Positions 62,569-64,000 of a stretch of DNA of 64,000 nt are shown here, in pieces. The notes below the pieces were generated by a model. It saw only the letters and a list, made by a program, of their open reading frames with translations. It ran no database searches and was not told where the DNA came from. The DNA is from Trinickia fusca (GTDB taxonomy: Bacteria > Pseudomonadota > Gammaproteobacteria > Burkholderiales > Burkholderiaceae), in contig NZ_RBZV01000001.1 of assembly GCF_003628145.1 (NCBI RefSeq), positions 901,558-965,557 of the forward strand, read 5' to 3'. Numbering within the stretch: the first letter of the stretch is position 1; each line of letters begins with the position of its first letter. The position numbers and the translations under genes are program-made.

Positions 62569-64000
62569 ATGAAACCACCCCTTCGGATGAAAAGCGCTTA
62601 CGCGCTCCCCATGCTTATCGCCGTCTTCATCGGTTGCGGTGGCGGCGGTGGCAGCATTTCGATTTCTTCCGGCTCTGGTTCGGGGCTCGGAAGCGGTTCA
62701 GGCTCGGGGTCTGGCTCCGGCTCGGGAAGCGGCTCACCGGGGTCACCGTCCGTCGATGTTCTGACTTATCACAACGACATCGCGCGTACCGGTCAGCAAC
62801 GGGTGGAAACGACGCTCACGCCCGCCAATGTGAACGCCACGACGTTCGGCAAGATCGGCTTCGATGCCGTCGACGGCAAGGTCGATGGCGAGCCGCTTTA
62901 TTTGTCTGCCGTGTCGATCGCCGGGGGCAACCACAACGTGCTGGTTGTCGTGACGGAGCACGCGAGCGTCTATGCGTTCGATGCCGACAATGGCGGGCTG
63001 ATTTGGCAGGTTTCCACGCTAGGCAACAATGAAACGCCGAGTGACAACAGGAACTGCACCCAGATCACACCTGAAATCGGCATCACGTCAACGCCCGTCA
63101 TCGACCGATCGCGGGGACCGCATGGCACGATCTACGTGGTCGGGATGTCGAAGGACAGCTCGGGCGGCTATCACCAGCGCATCCATGCGCTCGATATCAC
63201 GACCGGCTCCGAGCTGTTCGGCAGCCCGACGGAAGTCACCGCGTCGTTCCCCGGTAACGGCCCGAACAGTGCTGGCGGCGTCGTGACGTTCAATCCGGCG
63301 CAGTATGCGGAGCGCCAGTCGCTGCTGGAGCTCAATGGCAAGATTTATACGGGCTGGACGTCCCACTGCGACCTGGCCCCCTACAACGGCTGGGTGATCG
63401 TGTATAGCGCCGACACGCTCACGCAGACGAACGTGCTGAACCTGACGCCGAACGGCACGGAAGGGTCGATCTGGATGAGTGGAACCGGCATGGCATCGGA
63501 CGGCCAGTCCATCTACTTTCTCGACGCGAACGGTACGTTCGACACGACGCTGGACGCGAATGGCTTCCCATCGCTCGGCGACTTCGGCAATGCATTCATC
63601 AAGCTCGGAACGACGAACGGGCTCACGGTCTCTGACTACTTCAGCGTGTCGAATACGGTGGCCGAATCGCAAGCGGACGAAGATCTCGGCTCAGGCGGAG
63701 CACTGGTGCTGCCGGACTTCACCGACGCGGCCGGCGGCATTCATCATCTTGCGGTCGGCGCGGGAAAGGATGCGAACATCTACGTCGTGAACCGCGACGC
63801 GATGGGCAAATTCAATCCAAACGCGAACGACATCTACCAGGAGATCAGCGGCCAGCTCGGCGGGAGCGTGTTCGGGATGCCTGCCTACTTCAACAACACA
63901 ATTTACTTTGGGGCGGTAGGCGACAACATCAAAGCGTTCGGCGTTGTGCAGGCAAGGGTGTCGACGGTCCCGGCCAGCAAGTCTCCCGAGACGTTCGTTT
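62569..64000 (+). CDS. PQQ-repeat beta-propeller lipoprotein (3' end beyond window)
   Basis: At least 477 aa, open at the edge. Lipoprotein signal with a poor lipobox (VFIGC, Cys23), then a Ser/Gly-repeat linker of about 30 residues (GSGSGS...), then a propeller domain with PQQ-like blades: SVYAFDADNGGLIWQ, RIHALDITTGSELFG, GKDANIYVVNRDAMGKF. Such proteins are usually exported structural or binding proteins; no enzymatic PQQ-dehydrogenase motif is seen. Start ATG 62569; RBS weak. Could be truncated only by the window. Confidence 0.8.
   Translation, partial: MKPPLRMKSAYALPMLIAVFIGCGGGGGSISISSGSGSGLGSGSGSGSGSGSGSGSPGSPSVDVLTYHNDIARTGQQRVETTLTPANVNATTFGKIGFDAVDGKVDGEPLYLSAVSIAGGNHNVLVVVTEHASVYAFDADNGGLIWQVSTLGNNETPSDNRNCTQITPEIGITSTPVIDRSRGPHGTIYVVGMSKDSSGGYHQRIHALDITTGSELFGSPTEVTASFPGNGPNSAGGVVTFNPAQYAERQSLLELNGKIYTGWTSHCDLAPYNGWVIVYSADTLTQTNVLNLTPNGTEGSIWMSGTGMASDGQSIYFLDANGTFDTTLDANGFPSLGDFGNAFIKLGTTNGLTVSDYFSVSNTVAESQADEDLGSGGALVLPDFTDAAGGIHHLAVGAGKDANIYVVNRDAMGKFNPNANDIYQEISGQLGGSVFGMPAYFNNTIYFGAVGDNIKAFGVVQARVSTVPASKSPETFV

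Noticed and set aside
1-64000. CRISPR arrays, rRNA or tRNA genes
   Set aside because: No regularly spaced repeats, no rRNA core sequence and no tRNA cloverleaf with a T-loop motif were recognised on either strand; this is by eye only.

Overview
The window is about 64 kb of GC-rich chromosomal DNA from a beta-proteobacterium of Burkholderia sensu lato (Burkholderia, Paraburkholderia, Trinickia or a close relative). The evidence is strong third-position GC bias, ompR-envZ and ispD-ispF-mfd neighbourhoods whose products look like Burkholderia proteins, and a phenazine operon with a single phzA/B gene. No rRNA, tRNA, CRISPR array, insertion sequence or integrase was found. Both window edges cut a gene.

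Left part (1-15.2 kb), accessory in character. A PAAR-tipped RHS polymorphic toxin (minus strand) runs off the left edge inside its nuclease-like tip. An AT-richer gene-free stretch of about 850 bp follows; it holds a LuxR-type (phz-box-like) palindrome placed correctly for a promoter. Then comes a core phenazine operon, phzB-phzD-phzE-phzF-phzG-phzC. Two points are unusual. PhzF carries a 122-residue N-terminal extension resembling the YdhR/antibiotic-monooxygenase-like alpha/beta-barrel fold. The DAHP synthase is the long, primary-metabolism-like type II form, not the short PhzC known from pseudomonads. No phenazine-modifying gene and no luxI/luxR pair is in the window. An MDR-family oxidoreductase and a divergent TetR regulator flank the operon and share a perfect palindrome. 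A B3/4-domain protein and an alpha/beta hydrolase follow.

Middle (15.3-44.6 kb), mostly housekeeping and envelope genes: a squalene-synthase-like protein with degenerate metal motifs; a DUF1800/DUF1501 secreted-protein operon; ompR-envZ; a peroxiredoxin; ispD-ispF; mfd; argE; a serine/threonine dehydratase; penicillin-binding protein 1A, flanked by three copies of a DnaA-box-like dyad element; an RHH protein; pspA with a TPR/membrane protein; a Baeyer-Villiger-type monooxygenase followed by a hydrolase; a methyltransferase; mscL; and two sensor kinases, one a hybrid, in one operon.

Right part (44.6-59.8 kb), a purine catabolism island. It contains a BMP-type purine nucleoside ABC transporter, a LysR regulator, 8-oxoguanine deaminase (makes urate), HIU hydrolase, the membrane urate oxidase PuuD, OHCU decarboxylase, PuuE allantoinase, allantoicase and ureidoglycolate lyase. 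Together these cover urate to glyoxylate plus urea. A 3-hydroxyisobutyrate-dehydrogenase-family reductase, possibly acting on tartronate semialdehyde, and a dodecin lie to the left. Embedded in the island are an orphan FlhD-like regulator, a 46-codon small ORF and a 22-bp palindrome with a PurR/LacI-family core.

Right edge (59.9-64 kb): LD-carboxypeptidase, tadA, a DUF1992 protein, a small hypothetical and a PQQ-repeat lipoprotein cut by the window end.

All assignments come from reading the translated sequence and recalled family knowledge. No database search was possible.
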